The notes under the pieces are model-generated. The model was not told where the DNA came from, did no database searches, and worked only from the letters and a program-made list of their open reading frames with translations. Shown one piece after another: positions 19,239 to 29,372 of a stretch of 64,000 nucleotides of DNA. Made by a program: the position numbers and the translations under genes. Every line of letters starts with the position of its first letter. Position 1 is the stretch's first letter. This DNA is from Heliocidaris tuberculata (Eukaryota; Echinodermata; Echinoidea; Camarodonta; Echinometridae): contig CM046841.1 in assembly GCA_025618425.1 (NCBI GenBank), positions 9,741,154-9,805,153 on the forward strand. The letters run 5' to 3'.

Positions 19239-19549
19239 ATGAATGAAAGGACTTCCCTGTTTAAATGGATTCAGTCCACTGAAAGATATGTCGATGAGGA
19301 TGACGACAGGGTCCTGTCGACGACGTGGTGCTATCGCGAGTCCTCAAAGGGTTAAAGATGTACCAAATAGCCGGCGAAATCTTGGATGACCATCGTCATT
19401 GGAGAGTAGGCGTGGTCATCGATACGAAGTTGCGTGACGTTTCAGAGTCCAACTGGAAACTGAAGATGGAAACTGAGGATACAAGTTCTGAAGATAGAAG
19501 CTTCACCATCATGGTTCAGGAAATCAAATTACTGAAGCCTCCTTAGCAA
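19239..19549 (+). CDS. Unassigned coding-like fragment, possible terminal exon (two overlapping frames)
   Basis: One frame opens at the ATG at 19239 (MNERTSLFKWIQST..., stop 19353-19355). A second frame is open from 19304 to the stop at 19547-19549 and includes MYQIAGEILDDHRHWRVG and ends EIKLLKPP. Both are rich in charged residues and Trp, unlike the repeat-derived frames nearby. An AATAAA lies at 19617-19622, about 70 bp after the stop, as expected for a last exon. A CAG before 19310 could be a splice acceptor for the second frame, or a single indel could join the two. I do not recognise the family. Confidence 0.35.
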
Positions 19550-19616
19550 TAGCTCCATATTCGAAGTGCTGTCCCAGTGAAAACAGCTCCCTGACCAAAG
19601 GACCCTTTACAAATTA

Positions 19617-19622
19617 AATAAA
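19617..19622 (+). promoter_or_regulatory. Possible polyadenylation signal AATAAA
   Basis: It lies ~70 bp after the stop of the unassigned coding-like fragment. The motif is common in AT-rich DNA, so support is only positional. Confidence 0.3.
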
Positions 19623-20200
19623 TTTCCATTATTCAAAATGCATATCCTTAATTTATTAATCAACTTTCTCACAGATCATATTATTTACAGTTATTTTTTC
19701 TTTAGTATTTGTCCACCTTATTAATTAGCAAGTACAGACAAATATCTAACCTGTATTAATTTGTCAGTGAAATTCTGACTAGCCATATATTAAAAGTAAG
19801 CACAAATTCACTGCAATCTGAGCAATACTGAACTACTCATTAAAACTACTTTAAAACAAACTCAATTTTTCTTTCAAAGTTTTTAACACAAACTCTTGTT
19901 TAAAAAATTCATGTTGAAAGTCGCATTTTTATACATTCAAGTTTCTGGTTTTAGCACTGAAAGAAAACTTGGTAGAAAATTTACTAAACTCATCACCATT
20001 GTGGGTAGGAAACTCCTCCAAAATTAACACAAAGTGAGGGTCATTGCTTGCTGGCTCCTCAGAACACAACCTCACTCAAAGAGCAAAATAACTAAAGTGA
20101 GCCCACTCACTTTGTACAGCAAAAGGGTACACTACACACCAAAGACTTTTAATAGTATCAAGACAGATTACTTTCACCTTTTTTTGCATGATAGAAAGGA
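19623..20200. other. AT-rich spacer
   Basis: No coding-like frame or repeat unit is seen before the tandem array. Confidence 0.4.
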
Positions 20201-21240
20201 TGGATAGTTCAAAAAACATTTCTTGAACCTTTATTGTCAATAAGTGCCACTGTGAATCCCCGGGATCATGCCTGCTTTTTGACATAATCATCTGCCACGT
20301 GAAAACATGGATTTTAAGAATGATTATAGTTCCTCTGGTATTTCCTTGAATTTCATGTAAATGTGGCTTACATGTAATTTGAGACTCTGAACAAGATTAA
20401 TGATGGCTCAAAAAGTGGAAGGGACCCCGCATAAATCCCCGGGAATATGCATGCTTTTGGCCTTCCAGCTCCCATAGGTTAACACGCAAAATCAGGGATT
20501 TTTGAATGATTATAATTCCCCCCGACTTAAATTAAAATTTTGAAAAATGTGACTTAAATAAAATTTAAAGCTTTGAAAATGTATGATTAAGTCTGAACTA
20601 GTCCAAAAGACCCCGCATAAATCCCAGGGAATATGCATGCTTTTGACCCCAAAAAAGTCTAGCCTGCCATAGGTTTACACGCGAAAACAAGGAATTTTAG
20701 GATGATTATAATTCCCATAGTTTTTATTTGAAAATATAAAAACCGTGATTTACATGTAATTTGAGGCTTGAACAAGCTTACTGAAGGCTCAAAAAATTGA
20801 AAAGACCCCACATAAATTCCGGGGGAATATGCATGCTTTTGACCAAAAAAGTCTCGCCTGCCATAGGTTTACACGCGAAAACAAGGAATATTAGGATGAT
20901 TATAATTCCCATAGTTTTTATTTGAAAATATAAAAACTGTAATTAATTACATGCAATTTAAAGCTCTGAAAAGGTATAATTAAGGCTCGATGAGTCCAGT
21001 AAACCCCCATAAATCCCCGGGAATATGCATGATTTTGGCCTTCCAGCTCCCATAGGTTAACACATGAAAAGAGGGATTTTGAAAAGATTTTAATTCCCCT
21101 AGTATTTATTTGAAATTGTGAAAAATGTAATTTACATGAAATTTAAAGCTCTGGCAGGGTATAATTAAGGCTCGATGAGTCATTTAAACCCCGCATAAAT
21201 CCCCGGGAATATGCATGCTTTTGACAAAAAAAAAAAATAA
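20200..21240. repeat. Tandem array of ~180-197-bp units, six copies
   Basis: The core AAATCCCCGGGAATATGCAT or a close variant recurs at about 20254, 20434, 20620, 20815, 21012 and 21198. It is followed each time by GCTTTTGAC/GG and a CCATAGGTTTACACG-type segment and AATTCCC. Spacing is 180, 186, 195, 197 and 186 bp. The first unit is the most diverged and the last ends in an A run (21225-21237). Satellite-like; no gene inside. Confidence 0.8.
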
Positions 21241-21415
21241 TTTGTCATATAACACGTGAAACCATATGTTGTTATTGATGACGTAATGTGGGCGTGTAGT
21301 ATCGATCACGTGAGATCGACGACATCCAATGAGATCGTGCGCTAGCAGACGACCATTTAGCAGACGTACGTCCGCCCGCCCAGGGGCCCAGCCTAGCCGG
21401 TATTAGAAGAAACTC

Positions 21416-21466
21416 CATGGGCGTCGCCAGGGGGGTGCGGAGGGTGCGAAGGCACCCCCTCCAGAC

Positions 21467-21506
<40 letters not shown>

Positions 21507-21699
21507 GGGGGGGGGGGGGGCGTCGCCGGGTGGGGGGGGGGGGTGTCTTTTGAAAAGGGCGACATGTTCTTATTGTGTAGTGTCGAACAGCTCATATCAG
21601 CGCCACCAGCACCACTGCCTGACATTGGAGTTGGTAAGTTTTGTCTTTTTTTTTTCCAAAGGCACCCCCCCCCCTTGAAAAAAGCTGGTGACGGCACTG
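21416..21699. mobile_element. Small hAT-like MITE with internal A36/G runs
   Basis: The ends CATGGGCGTCGCCAG (left) and the reverse complement CAGTGCCGTCACCAG (right) match at most positions. AACTC flanks it directly on both sides (21411-21415, 21700-21704). The interior is largely a long A run and G runs. There is no coding capacity. Confidence 0.5.
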
Positions 21700-21986
21700 A
21701 ACTCTCACTAAATTCCAGTTAACTATTATATTTCTAATGTACCAGAGGCAAAATTCATTGTATTAAATTCATAAATTCATATGATCAATGTTCTACCACC
21801 GAATTACGCCCAAATGACTGATGTGAGATCATGCAATCAGCATGAAATAGCTGAGCTGAATAGCGACCGACAAGGTGTCTAGCTCTAGCTAGGCTAGGTC
21901 TACCCCTCTGCGATCCCGATCGAGGTGGTGACGTTGCCGATGGGATTCTGTCAGTTTGCCAAAGGTGTTCTCCTCAAACTTGGCTC

Positions 21987-22258
21987 CAGGGGCGGCGCCA
22001 GGGTATTTAAATAGGGGGGGGGGGGCAAAATGACGCGTATAGCAACGTCGCACGTCGAGGGTCTGGAAATAACAAATAGGACTATAACAGTTATGTCATA
22101 ATTGCATGGCCTGGCCTTCTCTTCTCCATTTCCCCTTCTCTTTCTCCTTTTTTCCCCCTTCTTCCTCTTTTTTTGTTTTTTTTTTTTTTTTTTGCTCGCT
22201 TGAAAAATGATAGGGGGCGGCCGCCTCCCTGCCCCCCCCCCCTGTAGCGCCGCCCCTG
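21987..22258. mobile_element. hAT-like MITE with 8-bp target duplication CTTGGCTC
   Basis: Ends CAGGGGCGGCGC at the left and its complement GCGCCGCCCCTG at the right. CTTGGCTC occurs exactly at 21979-21986 and 22259-22266. An 8-bp duplication with CAGGG-type ends is the hAT superfamily signature. The interior is G/C homopolymers and T-rich sequence without a transposase. Confidence 0.85.
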
Positions 22259-22388
22259 CTTGGCTCATCAAAGTTTTTTACTTGCTGATCGTCGTTTAAT
22301 TTGGCTTCAGCCAACGAGACCGACAATGTAGTGGGAGGGAGCTTCTGAACCGTATTATGGATATGAGTCTGACACTGACAGTCCATGA

Positions 22389-22572
22389 CAGGGGCGAATG
22401 CAGGATGTAGTAAAAAAAAAAAAGGGGGGCACAAATGCAGGGCTGTCAATACTTTTTGGAACACATTGAAGGGAGATTCGTATTTTTTCCTTCTCAACAT
22501 TCCTCCAAAAGTCGCTCCGTGGGGAGGGGGGGGGGGGATTTTTTTTCGCCAGTCCTCGAAAAGTTGCTCAGT

Positions 22573-22609
<37 letters not shown>

Positions 22610-22762
22610 GGGGTGGAAAGAATATTTTTTCTTCTCGCCGGCCCTCCAAAACAATTTTTTAAAAAGGGCCCGGGGGACAATGATGTATGATTTTCTTTTA
22701 AAAAGGGAAGCCTGGGGGGCATGGGCCGGGATTGCGCCCCCCCCCCCCTAAATCCGCCACTC
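22389..22762. mobile_element. hAT-like MITE with 8-bp target duplication GTCCATGA/C
   Basis: Left end CAGGGGCGAATGCAGG; right end, reverse complement, GAGTGGCGGATTTAGG. The flanks GTCCATGA (22381-22388) and GTCCATGC (22763-22770) match 7 of 8. It contains a G36 run at 22573-22608. Confidence 0.75.
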
Positions 22763-22954
22763 GTCCATGCCTGGACTGTCACGTCAGTCTTGCGGGGTGG
22801 GCTTTTTTTACAGGTTTTCTCGGAGGGTTCATAGGCCAACATTGTTAGCCTCGTAGGCTCCCAAATTAATGGTGCTCGATCCGGTTTTATTTACATTTTA
22901 GGCAAGAGTCCATGTACCTGTAGTTTGTAGTTCAAAAGAATGTAATTCCTATTC

Positions 22955-23109
22955 CAGGGGCGGATGCAGGATTTTGTAGAGGAGCGGGCACAGAGCCGAA
23001 AAGTACACAATTAAAGAGGCAATTTTTTTTATTGTGTACTTAAGGTATGCCAGTTGGGTTCCAAAAAGGGGGCGCGGTCGATTCACCCCCCCCCCCGGAT
23101 CCGCGCCTG
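22955..23109. mobile_element. hAT-like MITE
   Basis: Left end CAGGGGCGGATGCAGG; right end, reverse complement, CAGGCGCGGATCC. CTATTC borders both ends directly (22949-22954 and 23110-23115), a shorter duplication than the 8 bp usual for hAT. 155 bp, no coding capacity. Confidence 0.65.
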
Positions 23110-23320
23110 CTATTCTGTCATGGATGTGATGAATGGGATGGCATGGTGTTGGTGGTCGATCTCATTAAATTGAAAGATTGAAGAAAAAAAACAACAAAAC
23201 AATTAAGAGATCATTATTTTATCTGTATTTCTATTGGAGTCATTTTTATAGATCGGTTGTAAGAGAGAATAAGAGAATAAGAGATTATTAGAAAATGAAA
23301 GCCCGTGAGAGGGGGAGGGA

Positions 23321-23324
<4 letters not shown>

Positions 23325-23381
<57 letters not shown>
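23325..23381. repeat. (GA)n microsatellite
   Basis: About 28 AG repeats with flanking purine-rich sequence. Confidence 0.95.
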
Positions 23382-23383
<2 letters not shown>

Positions 23384-23578
23384 AAGAGGGCTGGGGCAAA
23401 AGGAATGGGATATTCCTACAAAGACAGAATATGACTGGTAATAAATAAATTATATCATCGGCTGCTATTGTTGGTTACTAGTTAATTCAATTCAAAATAG
23501 CCCTGTACTGTTTTCTTCGCCTGTCGTCTCAAACTGCTACAGCAGAACATTACAAATAACTTACCGTAAGTTATTTAT

Positions 23579-23822
23579 ATTGGTGGCGTATGCAGGAATG
23601 CAGGGGAGGGGGGGGGGGGCTCACGCCTGACGAACAAAATATCAGATGCTGTCTATTCTGAATTTTCAGACAAGCAAGGACAAAAAAGTCACATTTTTCA
23701 TGTTCCTTCTGTGCCGGGGGGGGGGGGCACACATTTCCTTTCATTCGATGTGTAACTAGGATATGTCAGATTTGGTTTTGGCTGGCACGTAGGGCACGTG
23801 CATTCCTGGATACGCCACCAAT
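23579..23822. mobile_element. MITE with 24-bp inverted ends
   Basis: The left end ATTGGTGGCGTATGCAGG and onwards (23579-23602) is matched in reverse complement by 23799-23822 with one mismatch. A stray copy of the end (GGATACGCCACTC) lies just outside at 23839-23851. The GGCG-x-ATxCAGGA core resembles the nearby hAT-like family. No clean target duplication was found. Confidence 0.7.
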
Positions 23823-23851
23823 AAAAATAAGAGAATCTTGGATACGCCACT

Positions 23852-24815
23852 CTTAATTAATCTTTATATTAAGGAATTGCTCGCACGCAATCTCATTTTA
23901 ATAGCCTTTTCTGTCTTGACTTTTAACAGAATAAGGCCAATAAATTTACATTATACGTCTATAATCCCTAAAATTTACATAAATCATGATATCAAATGAA
24001 ATATTCTGATTTAGACAAATAAAGATAACATTTTTTTTTTTTTTACTTTTCTCGACATTCCCGTCAGATATCACAGTGTTTGCTCATATAGAGCTTAATA
24101 TCAGGGAACATGTTTGTACCAACCCCCCCCCCCCCCCATCACATAAATATTAATAGAAATTTCACAGCAAATAACGTACTTTAACAAAAATACAAACATC
24201 TCTCCTAGCTCCCCCTCCCAACTCTCTCCCTCTCCTCCCTGGTGCAGTTAGAGTATGTTGATTCCTATCTGTTTTGGGACATCAGTTTGTATTTGAAGGG
24301 ACAATACCAAGATTATGCCCTTTACGGCTTTGCCAAAAGCGATGTACAGAAGAAAAAAGAAAGAAAATAAAAAATACAAACATCTTGATAAGGACTATAA
24401 CCTTCCCTCTCGGCCGATCGACATGTACCACAATGTATACGCGTGCTTTATTTCGGGACTGAGCACGCTTCGTATTTAAACTCTTTGCTACACACACAAT
24501 CACCCTTGGGTGGGTCTTGGAATCTGAAGTGGTTTTCCCACCTGTTACAAGAATTTAATCAGAGCTATACATACATTCAATTAGCTCTGAATTTAATGAA
24601 TTATCGCCCTCTCTTAATCAAGTGGCAGAACACATAAAATAAAAAAAAATTAGTCCAACTCATCTATTACTAAACAGAGCCCTTCATACACATGTGTATG
24701 TAGGGCTCTGTTACTAAAATAGCAATACCGCCATCACAAGGTTGAAATGAGTAATTTCACACTAATTTCTCTCCTTTTATTTCTATGAATTTACCTACAT
24801 GTATGTGGGAGGTGG
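23852..24815. other. Spacer with homopolymers, no gene seen
   Basis: T13 near 24031, C15 near 24123, and a short inverted pair AGAGCCCT...AGGGCTCT at 24677-24711. No supported gene. Confidence 0.4.
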
Positions 24816-24899
24816 GCGGTGGGGGCGGTCACCCCCCCCCCCCGAACACCAACTAAAAGGTTTTTTTTTTAAAGCGAGAGCGAAAAGGCGGGGGGGGGG

Positions 24900-25420
24900 G
24901 GAAGGATGAGAGAAAAAAGCCTAAAAAGGTGCTACGAGCCGTTATCTTTGCTATATCGTCAAAGTTTTCGCGCTTCGCACGGAAAGGGGAAACCCCCCCC
25001 CCCCCCACCCTGCGCCTACCCCTGTTACATACAGTGCAGTATTGCTTCCATATAATTTTAAAGCAGTCAGGGCGTCGAACTAACTTTTCGCCTTAAAAAT
25101 AAGATGCTACACGAGCCGTTATCTTTCTCTCAAATTTGCCAGAACGTCAAAGCTTTTGCGCTTCGCGCGGGAAGGGGGAAACTCCCCCCCCCTCCCTGTG
25201 CCCACCCCTGTTATGTACAGTGCAGTATTGCGTCCAAATGAAAATGAAAAGCAGTCAGGGCGTCGAACTAACTTTCCGCCTAAAAAAAAAAGGGTGCTAT
25301 CATATGAGCCGTTATCTTTCTCTCAAATATGCTCAAACGTGATTTGCGCTTCGCGCGGGAGGGGGAAACTCCCCCCTCCCTCCCCCCTCCCTGCACCCAC
25401 CCCCTGGGGAGCATGCTTCG
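24900..25420. repeat. Three tandem units (177 and 193 bp) containing hAT-like right ends
   Basis: The string GAGCCGTTATCTTT recurs at about 24936, 25113 and 25306. Each is followed by TTGCGCTTCGC-type sequence, a G/A-rich patch, a C run and a CCTGCGCCTACCCCTG-type end. The last string, reverse complemented, starts CAGGGG like the hAT-like MITEs nearby. Units 1 and 2 share the following GTACAGTGCAGTATTG and AGCAGTCAGGGCGTCGAACT. No gene. Confidence 0.75.
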
Positions 25421-25429
25421 CGTAATCAC

Positions 25430-27056
25430 AATCACCCCTCTAAAATTGAATCCTGGCTACGCGGTTGTCCCCCCCCCCCCCCAATCATGAACACCGATCG
25501 ACACCCATTTCAGATGATACCTTGATGGCTGAGGGGAAAATTATCATAATCATATTTTATGCCTTATGACCTTTATACCATACTTTTTCGATTGATGACA
25601 ATATAAAGTACCATTTACTTTTTACATGTCATTTTCTAAACAAGCGGTTGCCTGGTACAGCATACATGGCATATACAGATGAACGCCATCAAGGTATCCT
25701 TTAAAAGCTTAATACTTCTGTTTTATGTGGAAAAGATAACTATTGTCATAGAGCACATAGTTTTAAGGGGTTTTTTTTTCTTTGATGCACTGTATATCTC
25801 TCAGTAACATGATCCTGCAGCAATTATTTGGGAAGTTGGAAATACAAAACTATATACAGATATAAGGAATGTCAGAAATTTCTATCAGTTGTGGTGTTAA
25901 AATCTTCAAGAATTAATGATCATCAAGGAACTCTTGACAGTTTCACACTTTCACTGTAAATGTATCTCCTGGAAAGATTGGTGAGATACTATTTTGTGAA
26001 TTGTTCACTTTCTATGTAAATTGTATTGATGTTGTTGATGGAATTTTAAGTAAACAACAACAACAACAAAATTCATGTTGAATGCTCTACATGTAACATT
26101 GTCAATTGTCTTGAAATTGCCATGAAACTGCCTTGAGATTGCCAATAATTGTGACATTTTGACTTTTTGTCACTGTTATGATTTTCTGAAGATGTAATAA
26201 AAATGAAGATTAAAACAAAATTTTATAGTACATAGTATATTAATTTTATAGTACATAGTTTCTTTGAAATTGAATCAAATCTTTAAAGTGCATTGTGTTT
26301 TTTGTTGTTGTATGTTTTGTTTAGTTTAGTTTAATTTTATTTTTTGTTTGTTGTTGTTGTTATTTTTTTTTTTGGGGGGGGGGGGGGTTATTTCTGAAAT
26401 TTATTGCTTTCTGATAACTGTCCCTTTTTACTACAAAAGTGCCCCCTTTTCTTTTTAGAAAGTGCAATTTCCCCTGTTGATAAGTGCCCTTTTTGAAAGA
26501 CTTGCCCAATATTTGCTCCTTTCAAGTCTGCCCCTTTGTCTCTCTATTAAATTCCCTTTTATCTTGCAGATAAGTGCCCCTTTTGCTCTGTAATGAGTGT
26601 CCTTTTCCCCTACTGATACGAGCGTACCTTTTCAGATTTGATATCAAATTAATTGTCACTTTTAACTTCTGATATCAAGTTCCCCCTCTGATAGCCCCTT
26701 CCCTTCCTCTTGTAATGCGCACAATCCATTTTACCTACATGCATTTCCCATTTTTTCTCACAAAAAGGGCCATATATGTAGCTTCAAAGAATCGGTGCGG
26801 CTTTATATAGTAACAGGTAACCGTATTACTACATGTACCAGTAAAATGTAAGGCAGAGGAGCTGCAGTCAAGAGCCGGTACAATCCCCTCCCCTCCCACA
26901 GCAAAAGATGTCTCATTCTACTCACTCGAATGTGCCCATAATTTAAACAAAGTCGGGCAACATTTATATGAATTATCAGAAAGGGGCACTTTTCGGTTTC
27001 TTGTAAAAGTCGGGACCCTGTGCCCCATAGCCCCCCCCACACACACACCCGGAGTC

Positions 27057-27097
<41 letters not shown>

Positions 27098-27740
27098 TTA
27101 CTATTTTTAGTTGTTCATCTTTTTAAAAACCAATACATTAAAAAAAAAAGAAGAAGATATTTAAGTGTAAAGAAAATGGGCACGGACATGGAGCAACACT
27201 GATAGCTGCATGTCCCCTGTTAAATATACCCTCCTTTTTTTCCTCCTCCTCATTAGCTTTCAAGCCCTTTCCCTCTTCTGAATTCATAGAGGTGCCTGGT
27301 TTCCTTCCTGTTACAGTACTTAATTCACCCCCCCCCCCCCGGGTCATTTCCCCCCAATTATAATGGTTTGTACATAGTCAATGCGTCAGTTTAGGCCTAC
27401 CTACCTAACGCTGTTGGGCACCCTTCCCCTGGCCGTTACAGCGTACCACAGCGTACCCTGTACAAAGTCGGGGAGTGTCCTATCTTCTCTTTTAAGATCT
27501 TTTAAGATCTTTTGGCTCCAAAGAGTATAATACGGTAAGGTTTATAATAGTGGGGAAAAGCAATGCAGGATACAACAAAATGAGTATAATTATGGATAAA
27601 ATTTTTGTATCGCAGCAATCGAGTTCGCATTCAAAGAAATAAGTTATTGGATATTATCAGAGTCACTTACACTACAACAATAATATTATAACAATTCACA
27701 TTATTTGAATACTACTACCATTACTACTACCACTACAACA
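25430..27740. other. Non-coding stretch with low-complexity tracts
   Basis: Contains C runs (~25470), (CAA)n near 26056, T/G runs at 26359-26387, a degenerate C/T-rich tandem motif around AAGTGCCCCTTTT (26420-26720), a (TG)n at 27059-27096 and the minus-orientation copy of a dispersed repeat at 27408-27520. No gene is supported. Confidence 0.5.
27059..27096. repeat. (TG)19 microsatellite
   Basis: Uninterrupted TG dinucleotides next to a C/A-rich segment. Confidence 0.95.
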
Positions 27741-27752
27741 ACTACTACCACC

Positions 27753-28172
27753 CAGTGTTGCCAGCCAAAAAAAATACTATTCTGCTAGGGAGCAGCGAAA
27801 ATTCTGCAAAATCAAAAATTTTACTGCTGAATCAAAATTTTACTCAAAAATGCTCTGACAAGCAAAAAAAGAAAAAAAAAGGTTTTCAGCATTTTTTTTT
27901 TTTTTTTTTTTTTTTTTTTGGGGGGGGGGGGACTTTTTACTCAAATATTCTCTGACAAGCAAAAGAAAAAAAGAAAGAAAGAAAAAAAAAGGTTATCAGC
28001 ATTTTGGGGGTGTCTTTTTACTCAAAAATTCTCTGGCAAGCAAAAAACCAAAACACCAGAATTATGCTAAAATTCTGCTAGATTTTGTCAAATTATGCCT
28101 AGCATAATGCTAGATGCTAAAGCGGTGTAAATTCTGCCAGAAAGCAGAATTCTGCCAACTCTGGCAACCTTG
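27753..28172. mobile_element. hAT-like element with 8-bp target duplication CTACCACC
   Basis: The left end CAGTGTTGCCAG and the reverse complement of the right end, CAAGGTTGCCAG, match 10 of 12. CTACCACC stands exactly at 27745-27752 and 28173-28180. The surroundings are ACC/ACT-rich, which weakens the duplication slightly. Internally a ~90-bp unit (TACTCAAAAATTCTCTG, AGCAAAA, CAGCATTTT) is repeated two to three times. Confidence 0.7.
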
Positions 28173-28188
28173 CTACCACCACCACCAC

Positions 28189-28332
28189 CAGTGGCGGATC
28201 TACATAAGGGGAAAACCAGCCAGTGACCCCTCTTTTGAAACCCAACTGGCATACAAGTACACAATGAAAAAAAAATGGTGTATTTGTCCAGCTCTGTGCC
28301 CCCTCTTTTACAAAATCCTGGATCCGCCCCTG
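28189..28332. mobile_element. Short hAT-like MITE
   Basis: Left end CAGTGGCGGATCTAC; right end, reverse complement, CAGGGGCGGATCCAG. It sits in an (ACC/ACT)n tract, so the duplication (ACCACCAC / ACTACTAC) is only suggestive. It lies 16 bp from the previous element. Confidence 0.7.
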
Positions 28333-28448
28333 ACTACTACTACTATTGACTAGGGCCTGAACTGCTACTGTCACAACTACACTTTACAATAGACAAGTAT
28401 AATACCACTTTCAAAAGTTTATTATTTTCATCTTTTGTCACTGTATAG

Positions 28449-28529
28449 CAGATGACGTAGATGGCAGCAAAACTGATTTGAAACTAGGAGGCCGAGGTGA
28501 AATTGCTTATCATGTCATCGACTGCGCTG
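28449..28529 (+). CDS. Candidate orphan internal exon (81 nt, phase 1-1)
   Basis: A pyrimidine-rich acceptor (TTTTCATCTTTTGTCACTGTATAG) is followed by an 81-nt segment and a GTAAAT donor. Exactly one of the three frames is open: after 2 nt it reads DDVDGSKTDLKLGGRG and EIAYHVIDCA, and it ends with 1 nt left over. Symmetric phase-1 exons are typical of extracellular modules. I do not recognise the protein, and partner exons are not visible within this window. Confidence 0.35.
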
Positions 28530-29364
28530 GTAAATTCTCCTTGTTTTGACACTATTTTCCAGAGATGTTGATCTGTATTAAAGGAGAAGTACCTGTCGTC
28601 TTAACCCTTTTGAATAAATGTACCCAGTCACTTGTGTATAAAGGCGTGTGTCATATTATTGGTGAGTATCGAGAGGATTTTACACTACTAGAAATTGGTT
28701 GAGAATGTCGAGCAGTAGTTACATTGAATGCTACGCACTACGGTACCGTACGGTAGGCCTACCGCCGGTAGTTGCATTTGCAGATTGATGTGACAGCTCT
28801 GCTGCTAATCTCCTATCCGTACGGCCGGTACACGGATAGCCAGGATGGCTTCCTGAGTGTAAAAAAAGAAAGAAAAAGGGCTATCCATTTACACTAAAGG
28901 AAGCCAGGTTTTTTAATCCACCATTCTAATTGAGCCGATTTGGCAGGCTATGAAAAATGCCCTGGAAGATCCCACTCATAGGCCCTTGCCCACTCATAGC
29001 GACATTACTAGACCCCTATAGTCTATACTTTGTGTGTATAGAGTCTAGGCAGTCATCCACCTCAACACTTTCAAAACACCACTGCACAAAAGTCACCAAC
29101 ATTCACTCATAATCGGCATTTAATTTACAAGAAACGACACCAACATATTCATGAAATACAATAAATTCAACTCACCGATGTTGGAAAAGATAATTCCGAA
29201 AATGAAATCTGTAATTTACTGTCACTTCTGGCGAAACGGGGTATCGCAAGTCATGATGTACATTTCCTGATCGCCGCGAGCGCTGACATCTCCCGCTAAA
29301 AAAATCGGTCGTTAAAAGTTCGGTTCCTATGGCGCACACGTACGTCCCGATTTTCCGTGTGTGC
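28530..29364. other. Spacer
   Basis: No clear gene. Around 29170-29300 the minus strand has a donor-like GGTGAGT (29171-29177), but I cannot define an exon. Confidence 0.3.
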
Positions 29365-29372
29365 GGTCGTAG

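Larger units (their letters stand above)
21951..22842 (-). pseudogene. Coding-like minus-strand segment interrupted by two hAT-like MITEs
   Basis: On the minus strand, the segments left after setting aside the two MITEs (22389-22762 and 21987-22258) and one target-duplication copy each form a coding-like frame. It includes NTVQKLPPTTLSVSLAEA, KLNDDQQVKNFDEPS and LRRTPLAN followed by TGA near 21951. A further frame upstream (MLAYEPSEKTCKKSPP, near 22842) is in a different register and may be separate. I do not recognise the protein; it could be a last exon of an unknown gene. The inserted MITEs add long poly-Gly/Pro stretches, so the locus looks inactivated. Confidence 0.3.

Noticed and set aside
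22096..22842. 248-codon minus-strand frame as a single protein
   Set aside because: It runs through two MITEs with poly-G/C tracts; only the segments between the MITEs look coding-like.
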